The position numbers were made by a program, and so were the translations under genes. Shown here piece after piece: positions 35,969-44,734 of a stretch of 64,000 nt of DNA. Positions within the stretch are counted from its first letter, which is position 1; each line of letters starts with the position of its first letter. Source of the DNA: Phormidesmis priestleyi Ana (GTDB lineage: Bacteria; Cyanobacteriota; Cyanobacteriia; Phormidesmidales; Phormidesmidaceae); the NCBI GenBank assembly GCA_001314865.1, contig LJZR01000009.1, positions 105,758-169,757 of the forward strand. The letters run 5' to 3'. The notes beneath the pieces were generated by a model. The model did not search any database. It saw nothing but the letters and a program-made list of their open reading frames with translations, and was not told the origin of the DNA.

Positions 35969-36952
35969 TTAGTGGCTAAGCCACCGCGCGACGTCTTTGG
36001 CATGGTAGGTCAAAATTAAGTCTGCGCCAGCGCGTTTGAAACTCATCATGGTTTCCATAACGACTTTTTGCTCATCTACCCAGCCGTTAAGCGCAGCGGC
36101 TTTGACCATGGAATATTCGCCCGAGACATTGTACGCAGCGACCGGCAAATTAGTTGCTTCCTTGACCCGCCAAATAATGTCCATATAGGCGAGCGCTGGT
36201 TTGACCATCAGCATATCGGCACCTTCGGCGATATCTAAGCCAATTTCTTTGATGGCCTCGGTGCCATTGGCCGGGTCCATTTGGTAGGTGCGTCGGTCGC
36301 CAAACTGCGGGGCTGACTCGGCGGCGTCGCGGAAGGGGCCGTAGTAAGCGGAAGAATACTTAGCGGCGTAGGAAAGAATGGGCAGATCGGTAAATCCGCC
36401 TTCGTCTAAGCTGGCGCGAATGGCCTGAACGAAGCCGTCCATCATGCCCGAAGGCGCGATAATATCAGCGCCAGCATTGGCCTGAGAAAGGGCCGTTTTT
36501 TTCAAAAGCTCCAGGGTGGGGTCGTTGAGGACTCTGCCCGTGAGGTCGCCGACTTGAAGATAGCCGCAGTGGCCATGGTCGGTGTATTCGCACAGGCAGG
36601 TATCGACGACGACAATCAGGTCAGGAACGGCTTTTTTAATGGCTTCAGTGGCTTTTTGGACAATGCCATGGTCGTGCCAAGCGCCGGTGGCTTCGGTGTC
36701 TTTTTCAGTGGGAATGCCGAACAAAATAACGGCGGGAATGCCTAGTCCGTAGACTTCTTTGGCTTCTTCGACAATTTTATCGACGGAGAGCTGATAAACC
36801 CCTGGCATGGATTTGACTTCTTGAGAGAAGCCGTCACCGGGAACTGCAAACAGTGGGTAGATCAGGTCGTTGGTGGTGAGGATATTTTCGCGCACCATGC
36901 GGCGGATGTTTTCGTGCGATCGCAGACGGCGGGGACGATGAGTCGGAAACAT
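35969..36952 (-). CDS. hemB: Porphobilinogen synthase (delta-aminolevulinic acid dehydratase)
   Basis: 327 residues, full length. It joins two 5-aminolevulinate molecules into porphobilinogen, a cytoplasmic step shared by haem, chlorophyll and bilin synthesis. Schiff-base lysines are Lys198 ([17 protein letters not shown]) and Lys251 (MVKPALAY). The metal-binding loop [14 protein letters not shown] has Cys119, Cys121 and Cys129, so this is the zinc-type active site rather than the Asp-rich magnesium type. The N-terminus [18 protein letters not shown] is standard. Confidence 0.97.
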   Translation of the reverse strand: MFPTHRPRRLRSHENIRRMVRENILTTNDLIYPLFAVPGDGFSQEVKSMPGVYQLSVDKIVEEAKEVYGLGIPAVILFGIPTEKDTEATGAWHDHGIVQKATEAIKKAVPDLIVVVDTCLCEYTDHGHCGYLQVGDLTGRVLNDPTLELLKKTALSQANAGADIIAPSGMMDGFVQAIRASLDEGGFTDLPILSYAAKYSSAYYGPFRDAAESAPQFGDRRTYQMDPANGTEAIKEIGLDIAEGADMLMVKPALAYMDIIWRVKEATNLPVAAYNVSGEYSMVKAAALNGWVDEQKVVMETMMSFKRAGADLILTYHAKDVARWLSH

Positions 36953-37265
36953 AGCGATTACTAAGCTTTCTTGTGAGCTTTCTTTATAAGGTGAATGGCA
37001 GTGAGAACAAGTGTAAAGCTTGCAATAGGAAGTGCTAAGTAGATTTGCGCAAAAGTTACCTTCTGTAAAAAAACACTCAAAAAATCACTGTAAAAAAACA
37101 GGTTAGGAAAAACAGATTAGGAAAAACAGGTTAGAAAAGCGGGTTAGAAAAATCGGTTCTTAAGGTCGCCGCTAGTCAGCGAAGGTATTGACCTACAATG
37201 CTTAAGTCAATGCTTAAGCCAAAATGCTTAAAATTCACTGGAACAAAGAGGCGAAGAAAGGATAG
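36953..37265. promoter_or_regulatory. hemB/bioY divergent intergenic region with two repeat sets
   Basis: 313 bp without a gene. A 14-bp unit around CAGGTTAGGAAAAA occurs about four times (37099-37153). A TACAAT (37194-37199) could be a -10 element, though no good -35 is seen 17 bp before it. Three copies of AATGCTTAA overlap and follow it (see next feature). AGGA five bases before GTG 37266 fits the bioY start. Confidence 0.45.
37197..37232 (+). promoter_or_regulatory. Three AATGCTTAA motifs upstream of bioY (candidate operator)
   Basis: AATGCTTAAG at 37197-37206 and 37209-37218, and AATGCTTAAA at 37223-37232, spaced 12 and 14 bp, the first overlapping a TACAAT. Each contains the half-palindrome CTTAAG. 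They sit 35-70 bp before bioY, where a repressor or activator site would be expected. They could equally be a decayed tandem repeat. They do not look like the usual BirA dyad. Confidence 0.35.
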
Positions 37266-37892
37266 GTGTTTGCTCCATCTGAGCTGCTGTGGGCGCTGAT
37301 TGGCCTGATTTTAACGATTGGGAGTACGTGGCTAGAGGCGTTTGGCTTTATGGTTCCGGCTTCTATGTTGCGGCTAGAGGGCGGTAACTTGTCGTTTTAT
37401 TCGCTGGGGGTGACCTTTCAGGTGGGGGCGGTGTTGTTTACTGGCTGCATGGGCGGCAAAAATGCGGCAGCGCTCTCTCAGATTGCCTATTTAATGCTGG
37501 GTGTGGTTTTGTTTGAGCGGTTCGAGTTTGAGGTGTTTACCCAGGGAGCTGGGCTGGGCTATTTGAGAGAGCCTGGATTTGGCTATTTGCTGGGGTTTGT
37601 CCCGGCGGGCTGGCTATGCGGATCGCTGGCCTTTAAAGCGAAGCCAACGTTAGAGAGACTAGCATTTGCGTCGCTGAGCGGCCTGCTGATGGTGCATCTG
37701 TGCGGTGTGGCTTATTTACTATTAGGTCATTTATTTCGCTGGGTGAAGACGCCTCCCTCTCTGTTTACCGCCATAATGGACTACTCAGTGGTACAAATTC
37801 CAGGGCAGATTATGGTGGCTTGTGCGATCGCACTCATTGCCTATGGGATGCGTAAGATCGCTGTTTTGTTGGATGCTTTGGTGAAGCGGTGA
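37266..37892 (+). CDS. bioY: Biotin transporter substrate-binding subunit BioY
   Basis: 208 residues with about six membrane helices. BioY landmarks: SFYSLGVTFQVGAVLFTGCM near the substrate loop, LSQIAYLMLGVVLF, and the PGFGYLLGFVPAGWLCGSL motif. It is the S component of ECF-type vitamin transport and binds biotin in the plasma membrane; the energising EcfA/EcfT proteins are encoded elsewhere. It starts at GTG with AGGA upstream, and its stop overlaps the start of lspA (TGATG), so the two are translationally coupled. Confidence 0.9.
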   Translation: MFAPSELLWALIGLILTIGSTWLEAFGFMVPASMLRLEGGNLSFYSLGVTFQVGAVLFTGCMGGKNAAALSQIAYLMLGVVLFERFEFEVFTQGAGLGYLREPGFGYLLGFVPAGWLCGSLAFKAKPTLERLAFASLSGLLMVHLCGVAYLLLGHLFRWVKTPPSLFTAIMDYSVVQIPGQIMVACAIALIAYGMRKIAVLLDALVKR

Positions 37893-38368
37893 TGAGAGTA
37901 AAAAATTCCTATTTTTGGTTGGTAGCGATCGCAGGTGTGATTCTCGATCAGCTCACAAAGTTTTGGACGGTGCAGACGCTGCCGCTGAATCAAGGTGGAA
38001 TTGAGGTGATTCCCAATGTTTTGTACTTTTTTCACACCACGAATACTGGCGCGGCTTGGAGCCTATTTAGTGAGAACGGGGGCTGGCTGCGCTGGCTCTC
38101 GCTGCTGGTGAGCCTGGTGCTCATTGGGTTGGGCCTGTTTGCTCGCTGGCCCGATCGTTGGGAAGAGGTGGGTTATGGGTTTATTTTGAGCGGCGCGTTT
38201 GGCAATGGTATCGATCGTTTTTTAACGGGTGAGGTGGTGGATTTTTTGCAGGTATTTCCAGCCACTCGGTTCCCAGTATTTAATTTGGCCGATGTATGGA
38301 TTAACATCGGCTTTATCTGTTTGGTCAAGGTGCTGCTGTTTGAGCAGCCTTCTACGCCTAAGAAATAA
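37892..38368 (+). CDS. lspA: Lipoprotein signal peptidase (signal peptidase II)
   Basis: 158 residues, four membrane helices. It cleaves the signal peptide of diacylated prolipoproteins in the plasma membrane. The catalytic aspartates lie in GNGIDRFLTGEVVDF and FPVFNLADVWI; the first conserved block is LDQLTKFWTV, and NTGAAWSLF is the third. The frame also has a GTG one codon earlier; the ATG at 37892 is used because it overlaps the bioY stop. Lipoproteins in this window, such as the DsbA-like and calcium-repeat ones, would be its substrates. Confidence 0.95.
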   Translation: MRVKNSYFWLVAIAGVILDQLTKFWTVQTLPLNQGGIEVIPNVLYFFHTTNTGAAWSLFSENGGWLRWLSLLVSLVLIGLGLFARWPDRWEEVGYGFILSGAFGNGIDRFLTGEVVDFLQVFPATRFPVFNLADVWINIGFICLVKVLLFEQPSTPKK

Positions 38369-38529
38369 ACTCCCAAAAACAGACCTTAAAATGGATCTTA
38401 AAGTAGATATATAAGCGTCTAGATGACTCCAGTTAAATGACTCCAGCTTAGATAGCTTAGAATAAATGCCCATCCGAAATGAACCTGCCTACCTGTGTTT
38501 TAAACTTATAAACATCAGACTTTTCCTAA

Positions 38530-40827
38530 ATGACTTCTCCGCCCCCTAAGCCGCCTAAAAAAACGCCGAATCCAAATAGTCAGTCGCCTAAAACCATTTT
38601 GGGTTCAATTACGCAGGCTTTTCAGACGGTGCAGGCCAATGTGGACTTTGCCAAGATTCCACTCAAGGCCAACGCCCGCGTGCCGAAGCTGGTGGTAGAG
38701 ACAGGCGATGCGGGGAGCCACAGCGAATATCCGCTGGTGGGCGAGCATTATTTGCTCGGGCGCTCGTCAAAATCTAGCGATATTGTGGTGCGATCGCCCA
38801 TCGTTAGCCAAACGCATTTGTCCTTAACCCGCGATAGATCGAGACCGGGTAATCCTTTTGTGCTCAAAGACAAAGGATCGACGAACGGTGTCTATCGCAA
38901 TAAAAAGCGCATTAAGTTGCTGCCGCTACGGCATGGCGATGTGCTCACATTAGGCCCGCAGGAACTCGCCGATGCGGTGACGGTACGATATATCGATCCG
39001 CCGCCCTGGTATATGAATGCCGTGCGCTATGGGCTTTATGGTGCTTCTGGATTCACCGGGCTGCTGTTCTTTTGGATTGTGGCGCTAGAATGGCCCAAAA
39101 TTACGATTAACCCGCTGCCCGAGTCGGTACAGGGGCCGGTACTGATGACCGCCGAGGAAGATGGCGCCAGAGTACCGCTTAATGAGCTGCCCAACATCGC
39201 GCATATCGAAAAAGAACGGCTGCGCGAGTACTCGCCCTATTTGCCCCAGGCTGCGGTGGCTTCGGAAGATTCAAGATTCTATTGGCATATTGGGGTAGAT
39301 CCGCTGGGCATTGTGCGGGCGCTGGTGACCAACATTGCAGGCGGTGAAATTCGCGAAGGGGCGAGCACCCTAACTCAGCAGATGGCTCGCAATACCTATC
39401 GGGACTATGTGGGCACTGAAGATAGCGCTGTTCGCAAAATTCGTGAGGCAGTTGTGGCGCTCAAGCTGGAGACTTTTTATAGCAAAGACCAGCTGATGCT
39501 GCTGTATTTGAACCGGGTGTATTTGGGTAACAATCTGTACGGTTTTGAGGATGCCTCGCAGTTTTACTTTGGTAAGTCGGCAGATGCGCTCACCATTTCT
39601 GAGGCGGCCACGTTAGTCGGCATTTTGCCTGCGCCGAACGCTTTTAACCCCGTGACTGACTATGAGGCTGCGGTGGAGTATCGCAATCGGGTGATTACGC
39701 GGATGGTGTCGTTAGGGATGATCAGCGCTGAAGAAGGGGCTACGGCAAGGCGATCGCGCATTGAAATTAGTCCGAAGGCCCGCGAGCAGCTACGCAGTGC
39801 CAGAGCGCCCTACTTTTATAGCTATGTGTATGACGAGCTAGACGAATTACTAGGACAGAGCCTAGCGAGAGAGGGCAATTTTATTGTTGAGACCAGCCTG
39901 AACTTAAATACCCAGGCCAAGGCTGAAGCCGCGCTAAAATCGATGGTTGAAAACCAGGGCGGCCAATACGGCTTTTCGGAAGGGGCGCTGGTGACGCTAA
40001 ATACGACCAACGGCGAAATTGAGGCGTTAGTGGGTGGCTATGACTATGCCCAAAGCCAGTTTAACCGAGCGACTCAAGCGCTACGCCAGCCGGGATCGAC
40101 CTTTAAAGTGTTTGCCTTTGCCTCGGCGCTAGAGCAGGGTATCTCGCCAGGGGAGACATTTTCCTGTAGCGATGTGAACTGGGATGGGGTTTTTGTCGCG
40201 GGCTGTCGATCGGGTGGGGGCGCGTTGGATATGTACGCAGGGCTAGCCCGATCTGAAAATGCGATCGCGCTGCGAGTAGCGCAGGCCGCAGGGCTCGATT
40301 CGATTGTGGCACTGGCCGAACGAATGGGCATTAACTCAGAGCTAAACCCAGTGCCGGGACTGGTGCTAGGCCAAAGTGAGGTGACACCGTTAGAGATTAC
40401 GGGGGCATTTGGGGCGATCGCCAATGAAGGCCTATGGAACCGACCGCATGGCATTGAGCGGATAATCGATAGCAGCGACTGCACAGACAACAATGATATT
40501 TCGACCTGCCGGGTGATTTATGACTTTGAAACCAGCTCGGATGCCAATGTTCCGGTGCTAGATGCCTCAGTGGCCAATACCTTGGTGAGCATGATGCAGG
40601 GTGTGGTGCAGGGCGGCACGGGTCGCAATGCCTATTTGGGCCTGGGCGAAGGGGGTAAAACCGGTACGACTAACGACAATGTAGATTCTTGGTTTATTGG
40701 GTTTGTGCCGCGTAATACTCTGGTAACAGGGATTTGGATCGGGAATGATGACAACTCGGTGACGGATGCGGGTAGTGCGATCGCCGCTCAGCTGTGGGGA
40801 CAGTACATGGGGCAGGTCGTTCAGTAA
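38530..40827 (+). CDS. Class A penicillin-binding protein with N-terminal FHA domain
   Basis: 765 residues. Residues about 55-140 form an FHA domain (LLGRSSKSSDIVVRSPIVSQ, then KDKGSTNGVYRNKKRI), a phosphothreonine reader on the cytoplasmic side. One membrane helix follows (about 167-190). The GT51 glycosyltransferase has Glu246 in ASEDSRFYWHIGVD and GASTLTQQMARN. The transpeptidase has Ser523-x-x-Lys526 (PGSTFK), SEN in ARSENAIA, and KTGTT. It polymerises and crosslinks peptidoglycan, and the FHA suggests control by a Ser/Thr kinase. FHA-PBP fusions are known in cyanobacteria. Its last 7 bp overlap the convergent cyclase gene within a tandem repeat. Confidence 0.93.
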   Translation: MTSPPPKPPKKTPNPNSQSPKTILGSITQAFQTVQANVDFAKIPLKANARVPKLVVETGDAGSHSEYPLVGEHYLLGRSSKSSDIVVRSPIVSQTHLSLTRDRSRPGNPFVLKDKGSTNGVYRNKKRIKLLPLRHGDVLTLGPQELADAVTVRYIDPPPWYMNAVRYGLYGASGFTGLLFFWIVALEWPKITINPLPESVQGPVLMTAEEDGARVPLNELPNIAHIEKERLREYSPYLPQAAVASEDSRFYWHIGVDPLGIVRALVTNIAGGEIREGASTLTQQMARNTYRDYVGTEDSAVRKIREAVVALKLETFYSKDQLMLLYLNRVYLGNNLYGFEDASQFYFGKSADALTISEAATLVGILPAPNAFNPVTDYEAAVEYRNRVITRMVSLGMISAEEGATARRSRIEISPKAREQLRSARAPYFYSYVYDELDELLGQSLAREGNFIVETSLNLNTQAKAEAALKSMVENQGGQYGFSEGALVTLNTTNGEIEALVGGYDYAQSQFNRATQALRQPGSTFKVFAFASALEQGISPGETFSCSDVNWDGVFVAGCRSGGGALDMYAGLARSENAIALRVAQAAGLDSIVALAERMGINSELNPVPGLVLGQSEVTPLEITGAFGAIANEGLWNRPHGIERIIDSSDCTDNNDISTCRVIYDFETSSDANVPVLDASVANTLVSMMQGVVQGGTGRNAYLGLGEGGKTGTTNDNVDSWFIGFVPRNTLVTGIWIGNDDNSVTDAGSAIAAQLWGQYMGQVVQ

Positions 40828-40936
40828 GCAGGTCGTTCAGCAACCGATCGTTCAGCAACCGATCGTTCAGCAACCGATCGTTCAGCAACAGGTAGTGCAG
40901 TCACGGTTGATGCAGTCACGGGTGATGCAGTCACTA
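40813..40936. repeat. 15-bp tandem repeats at the convergent ends of the PBP and cyclase genes
   Basis: Three perfect CAACCGATCGTTCAG units (40841-40885) with degenerate neighbours that reach into the PBP stop, then a second family around GATGCAGTCACGGGT (about 40895-40936). They encode the AERSV and TASPV repeats at the C-terminus of the cyclase, so the tail of one gene and the stop of the other are both built from repeat. Confidence 0.9.
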
Positions 40937-42998
40937 GCGAGGCAGTTACCGCTGAGGTCTGGCCGATAGGTGTGATCATATAGGCATCTGTATGGCCTGT
41001 TCGCCCCCGTAGCTGCCCTGACTGAAACAGCGTCACCGGGAAGTGTTCCTGAGTTTGCTGGTAGGTTTCGGCGCTGAGCAGCAACCGAAAAGGGGCATCG
41101 TCGGGCAGCTGTTTGGTCATGCTCTCTAGCCTGGCGGCAATATTGACCGTATCGCCAAAGAGCGAGTAGCTAAGCCGCTGCCGGTTGCCAATGGTGCCGC
41201 CAATCAGCGGCCCGGTATGGACGCCAATGCCGAACTTAATCAGGGGTAGCTGCTGAGCGGCGAGCTGTTGATTGAGCTGTTGCAGGCGTTCATGCATTTC
41301 AAGCGCGGCATGGAGCGCGGCGATCGCATCGGCCTGAATTTCTTCCGGCTGATGACGCGGCGCAGGCGCACCAAAGACCGCCATAATGGCATCGCCAATA
41401 TACTTATCAACCATGCCGTCATACTTCATGATGCAGTCGGTCATGGTTTCAAAATATTGATTGAGCCAAGGTAGCAGCTGGTGAGAGGGGAGTGTTTCGG
41501 CAATGCTGGCAAAGCCGCGAATATCCATAAACAAGACAGTGGCTGTAAGCTTTTGGGCAGCGAGTTCGCCCCGGTGCAGCACCGTGCCTTTGTGCCGCCA
41601 AATCAGCTCAGCCGTACCTGGAGAAACATGCATTGAAAACAAAGCCATCAGCTGCTGTTTTTCCTGCTGCTCGTGAAGCTGGATGACCAATACACTCATC
41701 AACAGCGTTGCAATAGGGGCTGCGATCGGAATCCACCAACCTGACATGAAGGCGCACAGGGCGATCGCGCACCATATTAACGGAAAGCTAACAAATACTA
41801 ACAGCCGCCTGTAGATCCGCTGCTTGGGCAGCAAGTAGCTGCTTGACAGGGCCAGAAAAATGACCAACAGCAGGCATTGCCAATGCGGCAGACGTCTGAG
41901 AAAAGATTGGTTTAATAAATTGCTGATTGCAGCGGCATACAGATAAACGCCGCTAATAGGCGGATCTTGGTGAAAAGGCGTTCGCAGCGAATCAATGCCA
42001 GTCAGCGTGGTGCCAATCAGCACAATCTTATTTTGAAACAGGCTGGCATCTACAGAACCGTTAATGACATCAATGTAGGAATAGGTTTTGAGCGAATTTA
42101 ATTGAGGAGATAGATGGCGAGTTTGAGGGTGTGTTTGGCGATCGCCCGTGGGTTCGCCAGTCACGGTTTCGATTTCCCCTGGCCATTTGATCCAGAGTGT
42201 TTCAGCTAAGCTAACGTTGCGATTGTGATGGGTTCCTATGCCAGTTTGAACGCTTTGAGCGAGGCCATTGGCAATGCGATCAAAGGAAGTATCAGCTTGC
42301 TCTGTGCTAGCCATGCTCTCTTTATAAACTTGGAGGGTTGCCGAGCTAAAAGAAGGGATATTGTCCTGACTATAGATTGGCAGATAGCGGCTGATTCCGT
42401 CGGCATCTGGACGATTAGCAGTGTTGCCTCTAAGGAAATAGCCTTCGGCTTCATCGGCGATAGAAGGGCTGACGTTGAGATAGCTCGTTGGGCTACCGGT
42501 TCCGACGGCTAGCACGACGTTGGCATTTTCAGTAATCGCCTGAGCGAACTGGGCGTCTTGCTGGGTTGATTCAGGAAACAAAATGTCGAAGGCGACCACC
42601 GCAGGCTGAGCCCCGTGCAGTCGGTTGAGCAATGCTGCGTAGCGATCGCGCGTCCAAGGAAACCGTCCTAGTTGGGCCACGCTGGCTTCGTTGATTGCAA
42701 TGACCACCACTCTTGAATCCCATTGAGGCTCGCCGATAAGGGCGCGACTCGCCTGATGTAGTTGGTTGTAGCTTTGTTGTTCTAACAGCTCCCAAACATC
42801 GCTTTTAACCAATAAAAGAGAAACAATTGCAACGATGAGTCCTGACCATAGGTTAAAGCAAGTGATATTAACCTGTTGTTCTGTTTGTTTTCGTTGTGCA
42901 AAAGGTCTACGCCATTTAAAGAGTCTATGCTGTTTGAAAGTAGCTCTATAGCGTTGTTTTATCCATGTTAGGTGATATTTATTGAAATCAATCAGCAT
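40821..42998 (-). CDS. Class III adenylate cyclase with CHASE2 sensor domain
   Basis: About 725 residues. One N-terminal membrane helix is followed by an extracytoplasmic CHASE2 domain (about 60-340, with RVVVIAINEASVAQLGRFPW and VVAFDILFPEST), three membrane helices (about 370-450), and a class III cyclase domain. The cyclase domain has VLFMDIRGFASIAE, MVDKYIGDAIMAVFGAP and SYSLFGDTVNIAARLESM: both metal Asp residues, the purine-specifying Lys and the Asn/Arg pair are present, favouring cAMP. cAMP controls pilus motility in several cyanobacteria, which may link it to the hmp locus. The tail is a low-complexity repeat. The frame runs to a GTG at 43043; the ATG at 42998 is chosen. Confidence 0.9.
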   Translation of the reverse strand: MLIDFNKYHLTWIKQRYRATFKQHRLFKWRRPFAQRKQTEQQVNITCFNLWSGLIVAIVSLLLVKSDVWELLEQQSYNQLHQASRALIGEPQWDSRVVVIAINEASVAQLGRFPWTRDRYAALLNRLHGAQPAVVAFDILFPESTQQDAQFAQAITENANVVLAVGTGSPTSYLNVSPSIADEAEGYFLRGNTANRPDADGISRYLPIYSQDNIPSFSSATLQVYKESMASTEQADTSFDRIANGLAQSVQTGIGTHHNRNVSLAETLWIKWPGEIETVTGEPTGDRQTHPQTRHLSPQLNSLKTYSYIDVINGSVDASLFQNKIVLIGTTLTGIDSLRTPFHQDPPISGVYLYAAAISNLLNQSFLRRLPHWQCLLLVIFLALSSSYLLPKQRIYRRLLVFVSFPLIWCAIALCAFMSGWWIPIAAPIATLLMSVLVIQLHEQQEKQQLMALFSMHVSPGTAELIWRHKGTVLHRGELAAQKLTATVLFMDIRGFASIAETLPSHQLLPWLNQYFETMTDCIMKYDGMVDKYIGDAIMAVFGAPAPRHQPEEIQADAIAALHAALEMHERLQQLNQQLAAQQLPLIKFGIGVHTGPLIGGTIGNRQRLSYSLFGDTVNIAARLESMTKQLPDDAPFRLLLSAETYQQTQEHFPVTLFQSGQLRGRTGHTDAYMITPIGQTSAVTASLVTASPVTASTVTALPVAERSVAERSVAERSVAERPAY

Positions 42999-43175
42999 GG
43001 CGGTGGCCGTAGCAAAGGTGCCGTGGCAAATATGCCGTGGCACAACTATTTACTCAGTGCTTACCAAAACCCGCAAGGGTAGTGTTTATACGGGGATTGC
43101 AATAACCGTCACATACTTTTTATCTGATACGGAGAAGGATGCCATGGCTGAATAAAATGATGGTTCGCGGTTTTG

Positions 43176-44381
43176 TTATAACCGGCGTCTAGATTTGCTC
43201 ACCATTTTTTGAGAGAGACTCAGTGAAAGGTTTTCTTGTTCGGCCCAGTCTTGCAAAATGCGATAAAAGACTTGGCGATCGCGACTTTGCAACACTGCTG
43301 TTTGATCGGCGGTTTCAATCGCGTAGGGATAGCCATTGCCAATAATTACTTCGGCTCTTACTTGATTAATGACCGCTTCAGCGCGACCGGCTTCCCATAT
43401 CCAAGTCGGCAGCTCTAAGCGGGCGGGGTAGTTAGCGTTTGTCTTTAGGTAGGTAAAGGCAATGCGGTGGCGCATTTCGGCATAGTAGTTAAGAATGTCG
43501 CCCCGGCAGCAGGTCATCAAGGGTGTGCGATCGCCCCAGCGCATCAACCCGTCTAGCAGCTTTGCATCGTGAATCGCCCGAGTGGTCTCTAGCTTATCTA
43601 GCGTGCGTAGCAGCGTTGTAATGTCGTTTGACTGGGCCGTATCCACATAGCCCACTAGCGGCACCTGATAGTCTTCACTAGCTCTAAGCAGGGTCAGCAC
43701 CTGGTCAATATAGGGCGAGCGAATGGTTTCCTCAAGCATAGAGGCAAAGGAAAGAATGAGCGATCCGTCAAAAAAAACCAAGCATTTTTCAGGGTCTCGG
43801 CCCTGCTGAATTGCGCGTTTTTTTGCGTGAGTGATGTAGTCAATCAAACGTTGAACCTCCATCGAAAATCGCCGCATATTAATCCATCTGTCCATAGGCT
43901 GTGACTGATCTGCCACCAGATCCTTGGGCGTCATGACATCGAGCAAAATATCTTTTTCGTACGTCCCTGCTTCACAGTGGTGATTTTCAAACCAGCCGAT
44001 TTGCACCAGGGCAATTGGAATTGAAAAGTCCTTTTGCGGAAATACTTGCGAGCCATCGACGGCAAAGGTGGTCACATTCGCAATATGTTGCCTAGCCCAG
44101 GCTAAGCTTTGCTCGCGGTTGTCCCAGCTCAGTCCGCTGCGAAAAATGCCAGTGCTATGTTCTAAGCCCAGTTCTGAACCCACTGGCTCCAGCGGTGTTG
44201 CACCCAAATCGCCTGATTGTCTGCTGATCCAATCATCTCGGTCGGCTTCACTGAGCGCCATCCAAGACTGCCAGGCCTCGCGATATTGACTTAAATAGCT
44301 TGAGGTGCTGCTGTCAAAACTGGCAAAATCAGCTCGCTTATGGCTCAATACGGCCTGAATCTGGGAGGGTTTGATCGCCAT
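43176..44381 (-). CDS. NurA-domain nuclease
   Basis: 401 residues. The NurA fold is marked by two Asp-Gly-Ser motifs, VTTFAVDGSQVFPQKDF (about 108) and CLVFFDGSLILSFAS (about 205), plus VPLVGYVDTAQSNDI and the late YPYAIETADQTAVL. NurA proteins are 5'-3' nucleases which in archaea work with HerA and Mre11-Rad50 at double-strand breaks; the cyanobacterial versions are uncharacterised. No HerA-like ATPase gene is adjacent, so a repair role is family inference. It stands alone on the minus strand. Confidence 0.8.
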   Translation of the reverse strand: MAIKPSQIQAVLSHKRADFASFDSSTSSYLSQYREAWQSWMALSEADRDDWISRQSGDLGATPLEPVGSELGLEHSTGIFRSGLSWDNREQSLAWARQHIANVTTFAVDGSQVFPQKDFSIPIALVQIGWFENHHCEAGTYEKDILLDVMTPKDLVADQSQPMDRWINMRRFSMEVQRLIDYITHAKKRAIQQGRDPEKCLVFFDGSLILSFASMLEETIRSPYIDQVLTLLRASEDYQVPLVGYVDTAQSNDITTLLRTLDKLETTRAIHDAKLLDGLMRWGDRTPLMTCCRGDILNYYAEMRHRIAFTYLKTNANYPARLELPTWIWEAGRAEAVINQVRAEVIIGNGYPYAIETADQTAVLQSRDRQVFYRILQDWAEQENLSLSLSQKMVSKSRRRL

Positions 44382-44734
44382 AAAGAAAAGTTAGCAGGGA
44401 TAAAGTCAGCAGGGATAAAGGCAACGTCAAAGAACACCGTTCATTCTAGTTGCTCATTCTAGTAGAAAAAGAACAAATGTACTTTATCTGAGGATGCCGA
44501 TGCACTAAGGAGAAAGACGGAAAGGGCAAAGATGGAAAGATGGAAAGGACAAAGACAGACCAGTAACTAGAAAGCAGTGTGTCTATCTTTTCGATTGATC
44601 TTTGCAATCTATCTTTTCAAAATGTAAACCAGTGTTTCAATATCCTTCACATTTGAGCCTGTCCCCCTCCCTGGATAGAGAAGCGATGATACGATTCTCC
44701 CATACGGATTATTCATTACGTGGAGCATAAGCCC
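44382..44734. promoter_or_regulatory. nurA/chlP divergent intergenic region
   Basis: About 350 bp without a gene. A 15-bp unit T(T/C)AGCAGGGATAAAG occurs twice in tandem (44391-44405 and 44406-44420), and a purine-rich run of GGAAAGATGGAAAGGACAAAG lies around 44520-44560. The chlP promoter is presumably in the last 150 bp, but I cannot place it. GGAG at 44722-44725 is the likely ribosome site for chlP. Confidence 0.4.
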
